Shown: positions 1 to 6,784 of the stretch, piece by piece
Numbering within the stretch: position 1 is the stretch's first letter
How the letters are laid out: the number at the start of each line of letters is the position of its first letter
NCBI GenBank assembly: GCA_029933365.1
Contig: JAOZOH010000119.1
Location: forward strand, 1-8,634
Reading direction: 5' to 3'
Length of the DNA stretch: 8,634 nt
Source: Desulfuromusa sp.
Lineage (GTDB): Bacteria > Desulfobacterota > Desulfuromonadia > Desulfuromonadales > Geopsychrobacteraceae
The notes under the pieces: model-generated
Database searches by the model: none
Told to the model about the DNA's origin: nothing
The model's input: the letters and a program-made list of their open reading frames with translations, nothing else
Position numbers and translations under genes: made by a program

Positions 1-20
1 CTCTAGTTAAGAATTAAAAG

Positions 21-1052
21 TTAATCTAATATCTCACTAAAAACCCGCATGAAATTGCCACCAAGAATCGCGATAATTGCGTCATCAGCATAGCCCCGTC
101 TCAATAGCTCTGCAGTAAACTCACCCAACTCAGCATGGGTGTCAATGACGTCATGGGACTCAATGGAAGGAACCATCTGCAGGAAATCAAGATGACTGTC
201 ACAAAGATCAAAACCAAGGCCAACGTGATTCAAACCAACAAGTTTAACAATGTGATCTACGTGGTCAACAAAGTGTGCAACAGTCACATTCAGTTCATTG
301 TCACGGATAAATACATTGAGGGCATTCATCCCGATAACCCCACCATTGGCGGCGATAGCCCTGATCTGGTCATCAGTCAGGTTGCGCATCGATCCGGCAA
401 GGGCTCGACAATTCGAATGGGAAGCGATAATTGGCTGTGTCGCCACATTGATCACATCCCAAAAGCCCTCATCGTTCAGATGACTGACATCAATGAACAT
501 GCCGAGCGCCTCAGCTGCTTCGATCAACTCTATGCCAAATGGGGTCAGCCCCCCTTTGCGCCCCTCACGGGTGTCAACAAAAAAAGCTCCATCGCCTGCA
601 TAATTACGACGGCTCCACACTAGACCTAATCCACGCACCCCGAGCTCATAAAAAATCCGCAACAAGCGTAAGTCATTCTGGATTGGATCAGCCCCTTCGA
701 GTGAGAGAAATATCGCGAGCTCACCAGCAGCTTGGGCGGCATAAGCCTCTGCTGATGAGCGACAGATGCGGAATTTACCTGGTGTTTCAGCAATTTCTTC
801 GTGCAGATAGCTGATCTGGTCGAGAGCCTTGCGTAAACCCATTTCAGGGAGAAACAAATCGTTGATAAAGATCGCCGAAACAATCAGATTAAACTCACCA
901 GCTTTGAAATGGGGCAGATACAGACTCTCAATGACTTTTATCTCTCCCCTTTCGCGCCGGTTAGCGACATCATAGGTCAGATCAAAGTGGGCATCCAGAG
1001 TGAAGGCCCGCCGGTGAAGGTCTGCTACATGTTCAAGATATTTCTTTTCCAA
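21..1052 (-). CDS. M19 (renal-type) zinc dipeptidase
   Basis: Predicted cytoplasmic metallo-dipeptidase of peptidase family M19, 343 aa, no signal peptide or membrane segment. The family's binuclear zinc set is visible: H22 and D24 in DAHFDL, E119 in LSLEGAD, H191 in DVSHLND, H212 in SHSN, and the catalytic-type D282 in HVGLGFDLCD. R223 in RNLTDDQIRAIA and the C-terminal GGNFMRV are also typical. The length is normal and the gene looks intact. The start is a TTG (1052-1050); an AAGGA lies 6 nt upstream (1063-1059) and the next Met is residue 71, beyond the first metal motif, so TTG is well supported. It begins 19 nt after the epimerase stop and is the last gene visible in the operon. From context it probably hydrolyses L-Ala-L-Glu made by the epimerase. 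M19 enzymes can also accept a D-residue in the second position, so direct cleavage of L-Ala-D-Glu is possible. Family certain, substrate inferred. Confidence 0.93.
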   Translation of the reverse strand: MEKKYLEHVADLHRRAFTLDAHFDLTYDVANRRERGEIKVIESLYLPHFKAGEFNLIVSAIFINDLFLPEMGLRKALDQISYLHEEIAETPGKFRICRSSAEAYAAQAAGELAIFLSLEGADPIQNDLRLLRIFYELGVRGLGLVWSRRNYAGDGAFFVDTREGRKGGLTPFGIELIEAAEALGMFIDVSHLNDEGFWDVINVATQPIIASHSNCRALAGSMRNLTDDQIRAIAANGGVIGMNALNVFIRDNELNVTVAHFVDHVDHIVKLVGLNHVGLGFDLCDSHLDFLQMVPSIESHDVIDTHAELGEFTAELLRRGYADDAIIAILGGNFMRVFSEILD

Positions 1053-1071
1053 AATCTTTCCTTATCGATTC

Positions 1072-2145
1072 TCAGATATTAAACGATTCAATTCCCAGAC
1101 CTGGAACATCCCCAAGAGAGACACGACTCCCCCGATAAGACATACCGCCAAGAGAGGGATTGATACTACAGAAAAGTGGCGCATCAAGATCGAAACGGTT
1201 TATACAGGTTCGGCTGGCAGCCAAATGTGCCACCGCAGTGACACTGACATGCGATTCCATCATCGATCCAAGCATACACGGGATCCCGGCAGCCTCCGCG
1301 ATTGCCACAATTTTAAGAGCATTATAGATTCCACCACATTTCATCAATTTGATATTCAATCCGTCAACCGCTCCCATATTGACCAGTTCTAAAGCATCTT
1401 GAGGAGAGAAAATACTCTCGTCAGCAACAACTGGCAAAGAAAGATGTTCCCGAACGTAGCGCAACCCGTCAAAATCACGCGCAGCAACTGGTTGTTCCAT
1501 CAGTTCAATATTAATTTCTCGTGCCGCAAGTTCTTTTCCAACCTGGACTGCTTCCTTAGGACTCCAACCCTGATTAGCATCAATCCTAAGTTTTACTCCC
1601 GTACTAACTGCTGCTTGAATAGCATGCAACCGTTGAATGTCTACTTCAGGATCGCCACCCACTTTAATTTTGAGGATTTGGAAGCCCTCTGCCAGTCTTT
1701 TCTGGCTCTCAGCGACCATTTTCTCCGGGGTATCAAGACTGATAGTTATATCTGTTTCAATATCCTGCGCTTGTCCACCAAGGAGCTGGTAAAGCGGAAT
1801 TCCAAGAGCTTTTGCCCTGAGGTCATAGATAGCCATATCAACAGCTGCTTTTGCTGAAGTATTACCAACCAGGCAGTGGTTAAGACGTTGAAAAATAACT
1901 TCGGATGTTTCTATTTCCAACCCGATGATATTGTGACGAATATGCTCAATGCCACCAATAATTGCAGCGACAGTATCGCCTGTGATCACCGCTGACGGAG
2001 CCGCACCACCAAAACCAAATAAACTGGAATCGGTCACCACCGTAACGAGAACGTTTTCTATTTCAGTTACTGTGCGTAGCGATGTTTTAAAGGGGGTCAC
2101 CAGCGGGATAGTGACTGTCTTGATCTGAATATCTGTAATTTTCAT
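1072..2145 (-). CDS. ykfB: Dipeptide epimerase, L-Ala-D/L-Glu type (enolase superfamily)
   Basis: Enolase-superfamily enzyme of the muconate-lactonizing subgroup, 357 aa, complete. An N-terminal capping domain covers roughly residues 1-125, followed by the barrel. Catalytic features are all present: K159 and K161 in LKIKV, metal ligands D189 (IDANQGW), E217 (MEQPV) and D242 (ADES), and the opposite general base K266 (NIKLMKCGG). The DxD motif at 319-321 (DLDAP), known in dipeptide epimerases to hold the substrate's alpha-ammonium group, and R24, the position that contacts the glutamyl side chain in the Bacillus enzyme, argue for L-Ala-D/L-Glu rather than muconate or succinylbenzoate chemistry. 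It would epimerise L-Ala-D-Glu from murein to L-Ala-L-Glu in the cytoplasm. The ATG lies 11 nt after the NlpC/P60 stop, with GGA 7 nt upstream. The neighbouring endopeptidase and dipeptidase fit as the steps before and after it. Exact dipeptide specificity is inferred; dipeptide epimerases with other substrates exist. Confidence 0.92.
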   Translation of the reverse strand: MKITDIQIKTVTIPLVTPFKTSLRTVTEIENVLVTVVTDSSLFGFGGAAPSAVITGDTVAAIIGGIEHIRHNIIGLEIETSEVIFQRLNHCLVGNTSAKAAVDMAIYDLRAKALGIPLYQLLGGQAQDIETDITISLDTPEKMVAESQKRLAEGFQILKIKVGGDPEVDIQRLHAIQAAVSTGVKLRIDANQGWSPKEAVQVGKELAAREINIELMEQPVAARDFDGLRYVREHLSLPVVADESIFSPQDALELVNMGAVDGLNIKLMKCGGIYNALKIVAIAEAAGIPCMLGSMMESHVSVTAVAHLAASRTCINRFDLDAPLFCSINPSLGGMSYRGSRVSLGDVPGLGIESFNI

Positions 2146-2156
2146 AAGTCAATCCG

Positions 2157-2942
2157 TCATAAACTATAGCGGTTAACAGAAGTGAAATTTGCTGCTCGTT
2201 GCCGGGTAAAAACAGGATCGTCTTCGCGAAAGCTATCCAATCTGACCCAGCCACTGGCGTGGATATAGCGTTGCTCGCCCAGAGAAATGGCAACATGGGT
2301 CACTTTATCAGGACTGTTGCTGAAAAAGAGTAAATCACCTGGTTGCACATCTTGATAATCAGTGGAAATCCGATAATTTTGCTGTTGCTGCCAGGCATCA
2401 CGAGGAAGCTGTACCCCATGCAGTTTAAAAACTGTTTGCACAAAACCCGAACAGTCAAACCCTTTAGGGCTAATACCACCCCAAAAATATTGATAGCCGA
2501 GAAATCCCCTGGCAAGTGAAATAATATTTTCTGGATTAAATTCAGCGATTGCCCCGAAGTGTCGCTTTTCTGCCCATCCAGTGGTGCCATCGGGCAACTG
2601 GATACGATACCAGCCATCCTGTTCGTCAACGGCAGTCAGCGTACATCCAATCACTGCATCCCGAACCCCTGCAGAGGTGTGGGAAGGGTGTGTATAAATA
2701 CGGATAAAATGGTGACGAACGAGAACCTCACTCCCTGAGGCAGATAAGACACTGGAGACTAACTGCTCTTTTGGAATCCAGCTCTGATAGCCATCAGCCT
2801 GACGAATGAGGGTATGAGTTTCTCGCTCTTCAAGTAATTCAACCTTCTCACCAAGGAGACCCTGCGTGGTGACAGCAGATGTGCTTGAAGAATCACGATA
2901 ATGGGTACTGACACTGACATTGATCATACCGTATTTCGACAT
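2157..2942 (-). CDS. ykfC: NlpC/P60 gamma-D-glutamyl-diamino acid endopeptidase, YkfC type
   Basis: Cysteine peptidase of 261 aa from the ATG at 2942. Two bacterial SH3 domains come first (about residues 8-63 and 72-130; the second ends in DGTTGWAE), then an NlpC/P60 domain (about 137-255). The Cys-His-His catalytic set is C164 in GFDCSGFVQ, H216 in VTHVAISL and H228 in YIHASG; D163 and S165 flank the cysteine as in YkfC. The open frame extends to a GTG at 2954, but that codon lies inside the Shine-Dalgarno AGGTGGGA (2957-2950), so the ATG 7 nt downstream is preferred. No signal peptide is seen, suggesting cytoplasmic action on imported peptides rather than on the wall. By family it would cut the D-Glu-diaminopimelate (or Lys) bond of L-Ala-gamma-D-Glu-DAP peptides and yield L-Ala-D-Glu for the adjacent epimerase. 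It sits 34 nt downstream of the ATPase stop. Family and active site are sure; the precise substrate follows from context. Confidence 0.93.
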   Translation of the reverse strand: MSKYGMINVSVSTHYRDSSSTSAVTTQGLLGEKVELLEERETHTLIRQADGYQSWIPKEQLVSSVLSASGSEVLVRHHFIRIYTHPSHTSAGVRDAVIGCTLTAVDEQDGWYRIQLPDGTTGWAEKRHFGAIAEFNPENIISLARGFLGYQYFWGGISPKGFDCSGFVQTVFKLHGVQLPRDAWQQQQNYRISTDYQDVQPGDLLFFSNSPDKVTHVAISLGEQRYIHASGWVRLDSFREDDPVFTRQRAANFTSVNRYSL

Positions 2943-2960
2943 AATATTTCCCACCTAAAG

Positions 2961-2978
2961 AGGCAGAGGAATCTGCCT
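2961..2978 (-). other. Intercistronic hairpin between dppF and the NlpC/P60 gene
   Basis: A perfect 7-bp inverted repeat, AGGCAGA / TCTGCCT with a 4-nt loop, overlaps the dppF stop codon (TAG, 2979-2977) and ends 3 nt before the NlpC Shine-Dalgarno. In the transcript no U-run follows it, so it is not an intrinsic terminator. It may affect RNA processing or ribosome access at the transporter-to-enzyme boundary; that role is inference. Confidence 0.45.
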
Positions 2979-3750
2979 AAAAATCTTGAAATTGATCAAT
3001 TGCGGCACGATTATAACCTTTGCTAGCAGTAAATAGCTGGCGAGTGTAATCCTGCTTGAGATTTCCACTCCGCAGCTGTTCAGCACTGATTTTTTCAACC
3101 ACAGCACCCTGGCTCATCACTGCACAATTCTCACACATGTAGGAGATAACAGCCAGATCGTGGCTGACCATAACATAGGTGAGGTTGCGCTCTTTCCGAA
3201 TATCCTGCAATAAATTCAGGACTTCCGCCTGGATCGAAACATCCAAAGCCGAGGTCGGCTCATCCAACAAAATAATTTCTGGCTCCAGAATCAAAGCGCG
3301 AGCAACAGCTACCCTCTGTCTCTGTCCGCCAGAAAGCTGGTGTGGATAGCGAAAACGAAACTGCGGCCCCAGGTCGACCTCACTCAGCACCTTCTCCACA
3401 CGCTGATTTATATCACTGAAATGATGAATGGCAAGTGGCTCTTTGAGAGTTCTGTCTACCGTGTGCCGCGGATGCAATGAACCATAGGGATCCTGAAAGA
3501 CCAATTGAACCTTCCGATAAAAGGCCAGATCTCTTTTCGGACCAACCTTTTGCCCGTCAATCTCTATGCAACCCTCCCAATGATCAAGTAATCCCGAGAG
3601 ACAATTCAGAACTGTTGATTTTCCGGAACCAGACTCCCCGACCAGCCCGAAGCTCTCTCCCTTATTGACTTTAAAAGAAACATCTTTCAGGGCATGGTTC
3701 GCCTCGGCTCCATGACCAAAAGTAATATTTAACTTTGATATATTCAGCAT
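2977..3750 (-). CDS. dppF: Dipeptide/oligopeptide ABC transporter ATPase, DppF/OppF type, short form
   Basis: Second cytoplasmic ATPase of the peptide importer, 257 aa. Visible motifs: Walker A GESGSGKST (38-46), Q-loop Q86 in FQDPYGSLHPR, ABC signature LSGGQRQRVAVARAL (from 139), Walker B ILLDEPTSALD (160-170) and switch histidine H197 in SHDLAV. The FQDPYGSLHPR Q-loop and the absence of an insert after the signature are typical of the DppF/OppF side of the pair. The protein stops about 20 residues after DYTRQL and so lacks the C-terminal extension, including cysteines, found in many DppF/OppF proteins of about 320-335 aa. It resembles the short NikE/SapF length class instead. The ATG follows the dppD stop by 8 nt, with TAGGA (3766-3762) overlapping the end of dppD, which suggests translational coupling. 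It pairs with DppD to power uptake. The transported substrate cannot be read from the ATPase. Confidence 0.93.
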   Translation of the reverse strand: MLNISKLNITFGHGAEANHALKDVSFKVNKGESFGLVGESGSGKSTVLNCLSGLLDHWEGCIEIDGQKVGPKRDLAFYRKVQLVFQDPYGSLHPRHTVDRTLKEPLAIHHFSDINQRVEKVLSEVDLGPQFRFRYPHQLSGGQRQRVAVARALILEPEIILLDEPTSALDVSIQAEVLNLLQDIRKERNLTYVMVSHDLAVISYMCENCAVMSQGAVVEKISAEQLRSGNLKQDYTRQLFTASKGYNRAAIDQFQDF

Positions 3751-3758
3751 CGTGATAA

Positions 3759-4628
3759 TTATCCTAACGATGGAGCAGAAAAGTCAGCATCAAGCCAGGC
3801 TAGATCTCTTTCCAAAGTTGCCAAGCGGGTATTCTTCCCATCAATTCTGGGCAGACAATTCAAAAGGCCCTGAGTGTATGGATGGGTTGATTTATGCAAA
3901 TCGGCAGCTTCGATAACTTCCATGATACGGCCACCATACATAATAATTATCCGATCACAAAACGATGCGACCAACTCCAGATCATGGGAGATAAAAAGCA
4001 ACCCCATGCCGCGCTGGCTGACCAGATCATCCAGAATGGCCAGCACCTGTAGCTGTACCGTAACATCCAGAGCCGAGGTCGGTTCATCGGCAATCAGCAG
4101 GCTGGGTTCCGGGATCAGCATCATCGCAATCATGATTCTTTGTCCCATACCGCCTGAGACCTCGTGGGGATAGAGGCGATAGACCTGTTCTGGGTTTCTG
4201 ATTCTGACAGCGTTTAACATTTTCAGCGTCTGCTCGCGTGCCAGTGTTTTTGAAACCTTGCTATGGACTATATAGGCCTCACTGATCTGTTCACCGACTG
4301 TTCTGACAGGGTTCAGTGAATACTTGGGGTCCTGCATCACCATGGAGATCTCTTTCCCCCTGATGTAGCGCATCTCTTTCTCACTGAAAGAGAGAAGATC
4401 CTGGCCTTTGAATGAAATTTCATCAGCTGAAACTCTGGCATAGGGAGGCAGTAATCGTAATACCGCACGGCCTGTCACCGACTTGCCTGACCCCGACTCA
4501 CCGACAATACCAATTTTTTCTTTTGCCAAAGAAAAGCTGACGTTCTTAACCGCGTGAACGTCCCCTTTGGGCGATGGAAAAATGACGTTGAGGTTTTCAA
4601 CGCTTAGCAATGTTTTAGAATTTGTCAT
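3759..4628 (-). CDS. dppD: Dipeptide/oligopeptide ABC transporter ATPase, DppD/OppD type
   Basis: First ATPase of the peptide importer, 289 aa from the ATG at 4628. Motifs in this numbering: Walker A GESGSGKS (43-50), Q-loop Q99 in VMQDPKYSLNP, signature VSGGMGQR (157-164), Walker B LLIADEPTSALD (177-188), switch H215 in SHDLEL, and the oligopeptide-transporter signature HPYTQGLLNCLPRID (249-263). The VSGGM form of the signature is characteristic of DppD/OppD proteins. After HPYT the protein runs only about 35 more residues and lacks the cysteine-rich PRC-like tail of longer members. The frame is open to ATGs at 4643 and 4658, but none has a strong Shine-Dalgarno; 4628 is chosen because MTNSKTLLSVENL aligns with the normal family N-terminus and GGATGG lies 11 nt upstream. 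The dppC stop is 59 nt upstream of this start, or 29 nt if 4658 is used. Function is certain at family level; the exact start is not. Confidence 0.9.
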   Translation of the reverse strand: MTNSKTLLSVENLNVIFPSPKGDVHAVKNVSFSLAKEKIGIVGESGSGKSVTGRAVLRLLPPYARVSADEISFKGQDLLSFSEKEMRYIRGKEISMVMQDPKYSLNPVRTVGEQISEAYIVHSKVSKTLAREQTLKMLNAVRIRNPEQVYRLYPHEVSGGMGQRIMIAMMLIPEPSLLIADEPTSALDVTVQLQVLAILDDLVSQRGMGLLFISHDLELVASFCDRIIIMYGGRIMEVIEAADLHKSTHPYTQGLLNCLPRIDGKNTRLATLERDLAWLDADFSAPSLG

Positions 4629-4687
4629 TTCATTTATAACCATCCATGATGATTTCATAAAAAAGTATCAATATTGCGACGCTATCA

Positions 4688-5608
4688 TCAGTCATCACTC
4701 TTGGGGTCGAGAACTTCACGTAATCCGTCACCAAGAAGATTAAAAGCCAGGCTGACAATAAAGATTGCCATTCCCGGCATGGTGATAAGCCACCATTGAT
4801 CAAGGATGTAGGCACGACCGCTCGAAGTCATGGCCCCCCATTCGGGCGAAGGTGGCTGTGCACCAAGGCCAAGAAAGCCAAGCCCTGCAGCGGTGATTAT
4901 AATGCCGGCCATATCCAGGGTCACGCGCACAATGAGAGAGGAGAGACAGAGCGGCATCACATGGCCGGTAATAATCCGGATCGGACCTGCCCCCTGAAGT
5001 TTGATGGCCCGGATAAAGTCTGAGTTGCGGATGGTGATGGTTTCTCCCCGGGCAATCCGTGCATAGGGTGGCCAAGAAGTAATGGCAATTGCAATGATGG
5101 CATTTTCAATTCCAGGACCGAGGGCAGCAACAAACGCCAAGGCAAGGATCAACTTAGGAAAAGCGAGAAAAATGTCGGTGATCCGCATCAGTACAGTATC
5201 AATAAAACCACCGAAATAACCGGATACTGTGCCAACAATAATTCCTACCGGTGCAGCAATAATCGCAACCAGACCAATGACGTACAGTGTCAGACGTGAG
5301 CCCCAGACAACCCGGCTGAAAATATCTCGGCCAACCTCATCGGTGCCAAAGATATGATCAGCAGACAGGGGTTGCAGGCGGTCGCTTAGATTCGTCACAA
5401 GGGGATCAAATGGGGCAATCAGGGGCGCAAACAAGGCGATCAGCGCTAATCCAACAATGATAAGCAAACCCAGAACAGCCAGACGATTCTTTAGAAACAC
5501 CAATAGGCCAAGGTAAGCTCGACCCAGTGCCGCTTGCAGTGCCGATCCTGGAGTATCGGTTAGAAGCCATTGTTTTGAACTGTTATTGGTTGTTACTTTT
5601 TCTTCCAT
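4688..5608 (-). CDS. dppC: Dipeptide/oligopeptide ABC transporter permease, DppC type
   Basis: Inner-membrane permease of 306 aa from the ATG at 5608. A hydrophilic N-terminus is followed by a first membrane segment (about 43-65), the OppC/DppC hallmark HIFGTDEVGRDIFSRV (85-100), and further hydrophobic segments near 107-130, 145-165, 168-180, 230-250 and 275-292. The EAA-type cytoplasmic loop that docks onto the ATPases runs from about R187 to P219 (RNSDFIRAIKLQGAG, then HVMP). The end LGDGLREVLDP is typical. The open frame reaches a TTG at 5656, which would overlap dppB by 20 nt, but AAGG lies only 3 nt before that TTG, so the ATG is preferred and gives a length close to E. coli DppC. No strong ribosome site precedes the ATG; translation may be coupled to dppB, whose stop is 28 nt upstream. 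It forms the channel with DppB. Confidence 0.93.
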   Translation of the reverse strand: MEEKVTTNNSSKQWLLTDTPGSALQAALGRAYLGLLVFLKNRLAVLGLLIIVGLALIALFAPLIAPFDPLVTNLSDRLQPLSADHIFGTDEVGRDIFSRVVWGSRLTLYVIGLVAIIAAPVGIIVGTVSGYFGGFIDTVLMRITDIFLAFPKLILALAFVAALGPGIENAIIAIAITSWPPYARIARGETITIRNSDFIRAIKLQGAGPIRIITGHVMPLCLSSLIVRVTLDMAGIIITAAGLGFLGLGAQPPSPEWGAMTSSGRAYILDQWWLITMPGMAIFIVSLAFNLLGDGLREVLDPKSDD

Positions 5609-5636
5609 CAGCTTATTTTTACCATGAATTAGAGGA

Positions 5637-6677
5637 TCAGCGTGCCCTTGGATCAAAAACCTTATAGAGAAAATCTGAAAAAATATTTACCCCAAGAAAA
5701 ATACTGCCAACAACAATCGTGCTGCCCAGCACAGCATTCATATCAGCATTAAGTAATGACTTAGTGAGATATTGCCCAAGACCAGGCCAGGCAAAAATTG
5801 TTTCTGTCAAGACTGAGCCTTCAAGTAACGATCCAAAACTGAGGGCAACAACAGTGATAAGAGGGATGGCACAATTACCAAAAGCATGGCTCCAGATAAC
5901 CTTCCACTCAGCAACACCTTTCACCCGAGCAGTTAATACATATTCCTGGCGCAACTGCTCAATCATAAAAGAGCGTGTCATCCTGGATATGTAAGCCATA
6001 CTGAAATAGCCCAATAGTGTTGCTGGCATAATGAGATGATAGAGGGCATTCCAGAAAATTTCCCACTCACCGGCCAAACCAGAGTCTATCAGCATAAAAC
6101 CTGTGACCGGTGTGACTAGCCCCTCATAGAAAACATCAACACGCCCCGGGCCAGGGAGCAGACCAAGCTTGGCATAAAATATCATCAAAGCCAACAGGGC
6201 CAGCCAAAAGATGGGCAGTGAGTAGCCTAGCAGCCCGACAACCCTTGATACATGGTCCAAGAAGCCACCCCGCTTAACAGCAGAGATAACTCCTAAAGGA
6301 ATACCAACAAAAACACCAAACAACGTAGCTAAAAACGCCAACTCCATGGTGGCAGGAAAGACCCGTAGAATGTCATCTAAAACAGGTTTTGCGGTTAAAA
6401 CCGACATGCCGAAGTCACCCCGCAAGACACTTCCCAGATAAATAAAGAACTGTTTCCACAAGGGAAGATCTAATCCCATGGCAATTCTGGCACGTTCATA
6501 AACTTCATGGGAGGCTTTATCACCAACAACAGCAAGAACCGGATCAATTGGAACAACTCGCCCAATCAAAAAAGTGATCAACAAAAGACCCAAAAAGGTG
6601 ATCGCCACCATGATGAAAAATTTTAATGTCTTGATCACAGCCGTTTGAAACTGATTTGGGGAGAAGATTTGCGCCAT
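5637..6677 (-). CDS. dppB: Dipeptide/oligopeptide ABC transporter permease, DppB type
   Basis: Inner-membrane permease of 346 aa, a normal length for DppB/OppB. The N-terminal membrane segment (about 20-40) is followed by a large periplasmic region with MGLDLPLWKQFFIYL (67-81) and RGDFGMS (86-92), the standard DppB signature. Five more hydrophobic segments follow (about 112-133, 147-168, 212-230, 272-287, 318-337). The EAA loop EYVLTARVKGVAEWKV spans 245-260, and TETIFAWPGLGQYL (291-304) is a strongly conserved family motif. The ATG at 6677 has an AGG about 9 nt upstream. It is separated from the binding-protein gene by 107 nt holding a strong hairpin, the longest gap in the operon. That hairpin probably lowers permease expression relative to the binding protein. 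It works with DppC, DppD and DppF. The specific peptide cannot be deduced from the permease. Confidence 0.94.
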   Translation of the reverse strand: MAQIFSPNQFQTAVIKTLKFFIMVAITFLGLLLITFLIGRVVPIDPVLAVVGDKASHEVYERARIAMGLDLPLWKQFFIYLGSVLRGDFGMSVLTAKPVLDDILRVFPATMELAFLATLFGVFVGIPLGVISAVKRGGFLDHVSRVVGLLGYSLPIFWLALLALMIFYAKLGLLPGPGRVDVFYEGLVTPVTGFMLIDSGLAGEWEIFWNALYHLIMPATLLGYFSMAYISRMTRSFMIEQLRQEYVLTARVKGVAEWKVIWSHAFGNCAIPLITVVALSFGSLLEGSVLTETIFAWPGLGQYLTKSLLNADMNAVLGSTIVVGSIFLGVNIFSDFLYKVFDPRAR

Positions 6678-6730
6678 TTAAACTAACCTGACTGGATATC
6701 AATCATGTGTCGATAACTGCACAAGGTTGG

Positions 6731-6770
6731 TATCCCAGCAGTCACTCCGTTGTGGGTGACTGCTGGGATA
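6731..6770 (-). other. Strong intercistronic hairpin between dppA and dppB
   Basis: A perfect 15-bp inverted repeat occupies 6731-6745 and 6756-6770 (arms TATCCCAGCAGTCAC and GTGACTGCTGGGATA) around a 10-nt loop. It begins 14 nt after the dppA stop. In the minus-strand transcript the hairpin is followed by ACCAACC, not a U-run, so it is not a clean intrinsic terminator. Such elements after binding-protein genes commonly protect the upstream mRNA from 3' decay, raising binding protein over permease. That role is inferred; the stem itself is certain. On the plus strand only TTTT follows it. Confidence 0.8.
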
Positions 6771-6784
6771 TTTTGGATGATACT

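Noticed and set aside
135..623. 162-codon open frame on the plus strand
   Set aside because: It lies wholly antisense to the well-supported M19 dipeptidase gene, has no recognisable domain and reads as a frame shadow.
1399..1857. 152-codon open frame on the plus strand
   Set aside because: It is antisense to the epimerase, whose catalytic motifs fix the true frame; no family features are seen.
3754..3763. 10-bp palindrome GATAATTATC at the dppD-dppF junction
   Set aside because: It is short, AT-rich and partly inside the dppD stop region; chance is sufficient.
5609..5656. TTG start at 5656 for dppC, overlapping dppB
   Set aside because: AAGG sits only 3 nt before the TTG, too close for good initiation, and the ATG at 5608 gives the usual family length.
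6731..6774. Hairpin plus TTTT read as a plus-strand terminator
   Set aside because: No plus-strand gene ends here and the T-run is only four bases; the element fits the minus-strand operon better.
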